6,686 nt of DNA, from contig JAJXTA010000160.1 of assembly GCA_021784265.1 (NCBI GenBank), positions 1-6,686 on the forward strand. Direction: 5' to 3'. The position numbers and the translations under genes are program-made. Positions 6,587 through 6,686 of this stretch are shown here, one piece after another; position 1 is the first letter of the stretch; the number at the start of each line of letters is the position of its first letter. The notes beneath the pieces were generated by a model, which was not told the DNA's origin, searched no databases, and saw only the letters and a list, made by a program, of their open reading frames with translations. This DNA comes from a bacterium. GTDB lineage: Bacteria > Verrucomicrobiota > Verrucomicrobiia > Limisphaerales > J093.

Positions 6587-6686
6587 CTACCTCACCCGCG
6601 TACGAGAACCGGGATCCGATGGCATTCCCTGACAGAAGCACCCTCCTTTGACGTCCTTTTTGATCTTCAGGTCCCCGAGTTTCGTC
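6587..6686 (-). CDS. RiPP precursor peptide with double-Gly leader (5' partial at window edge)
   Basis: Reading in from the right edge on the minus strand, codons from 6685 to the TAG at 6589-6587 give a leader TKLGDLKIKKDVKGG followed by a core CFCQGMPSDPGSRTRVR. The edge base (6686) is G, the third base of the preceding codon, so an ATG just outside would give a leader starting M-T-K-L-G; this is a guess. The Gly-Gly at leader positions -2/-1 with Val at -4 suits C39-peptidase cleavage, and the exporter in this window carries an intact C39 domain. Lys-rich leaders ending in D-V-K-G-G are, from memory, a recurrent type among small RiPP precursors. The core opens with Cys-Phe-Cys, plausible sites for radical SAM crosslinking, and ends in a Ser/Thr/Arg-rich tail. 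It lies upstream of the radical SAM gene on the same strand. The frame is short, so the call rests on motif and context. A longer GTG-initiated frame (6641-6411) overlaps it and could mislead gene prediction. Confidence 0.72.
   Translation of the reverse strand, partial: TKLGDLKIKKDVKGGCFCQGMPSDPGSRTRVR

Noticed and set aside
6411..6641. A 76-codon minus-strand frame starting at GTG, considered as the precursor or a small protein.
   Set aside because: It overlaps the KGG precursor in another frame, its product is Arg/Ala/Gly-rich with no leader or Cys, and the GGAGG before the GTG touches the start codon, leaving no usable spacing.

Overview
The window is GC-rich, densely coding bacterial DNA. 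It looks like most of a ribosomally synthesised, post-translationally modified peptide (RiPP) locus: a precursor peptide, a radical SAM maturase, a peptidase-containing exporter and its periplasmic adaptor. The HlyD-type adaptor implies a two-membrane (Gram-negative type) cell. I cannot place the lineage. Exporters that fuse a cyclic-nucleotide-binding region to a C39 peptidase, next to a PpiC-related protein and an HlyD, recall cyanobacterial HetC-like loci, but the high GC content and the leader sequence would equally suit planctomycete, verrucomicrobial or proteobacterial DNA.

Left part, plus strand (1-4755): three tightly packed genes form an export operon. The first is the C-terminal part of a PpiC/parvulin-related 'peptide maturation' protein, cut by the left edge. 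It overlaps the next gene by 4 nt (ATGA). That gene encodes a 1031-residue ABC exporter with two N-terminal cyclic-nucleotide-binding-like domains, a C39 double-glycine peptidase, a membrane domain and an ATPase. One nucleotide later comes a 392-residue HlyD-family adaptor.

Right part, minus strand (6686-4809): reading inward from the right edge there is first a very short reading frame, missing only its first codon or codons at the edge. It encodes a leader ending ...LGDLKIKKDVKGG followed by a 17-residue Cys-containing core, CFCQGMPSDPGSRTRVR. After a roughly 290-nt spacer comes a radical SAM/SPASM enzyme with its full set of cluster-binding cysteines. The two transcription units converge across a 53-nt gap that contains GC-rich inverted repeats.

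Proposed workflow (inference): the radical SAM enzyme modifies the core while it is attached to the leader, perhaps with help from the PpiC-like protein. The C39 domain cuts after Gly-Gly, and the ABC/HlyD machinery exports the product, possibly gated by a cyclic nucleotide. The most interesting item is the tiny precursor gene. It is easy to miss because it is short, lies at the edge, and is overlapped in another frame by a longer spurious reading frame.
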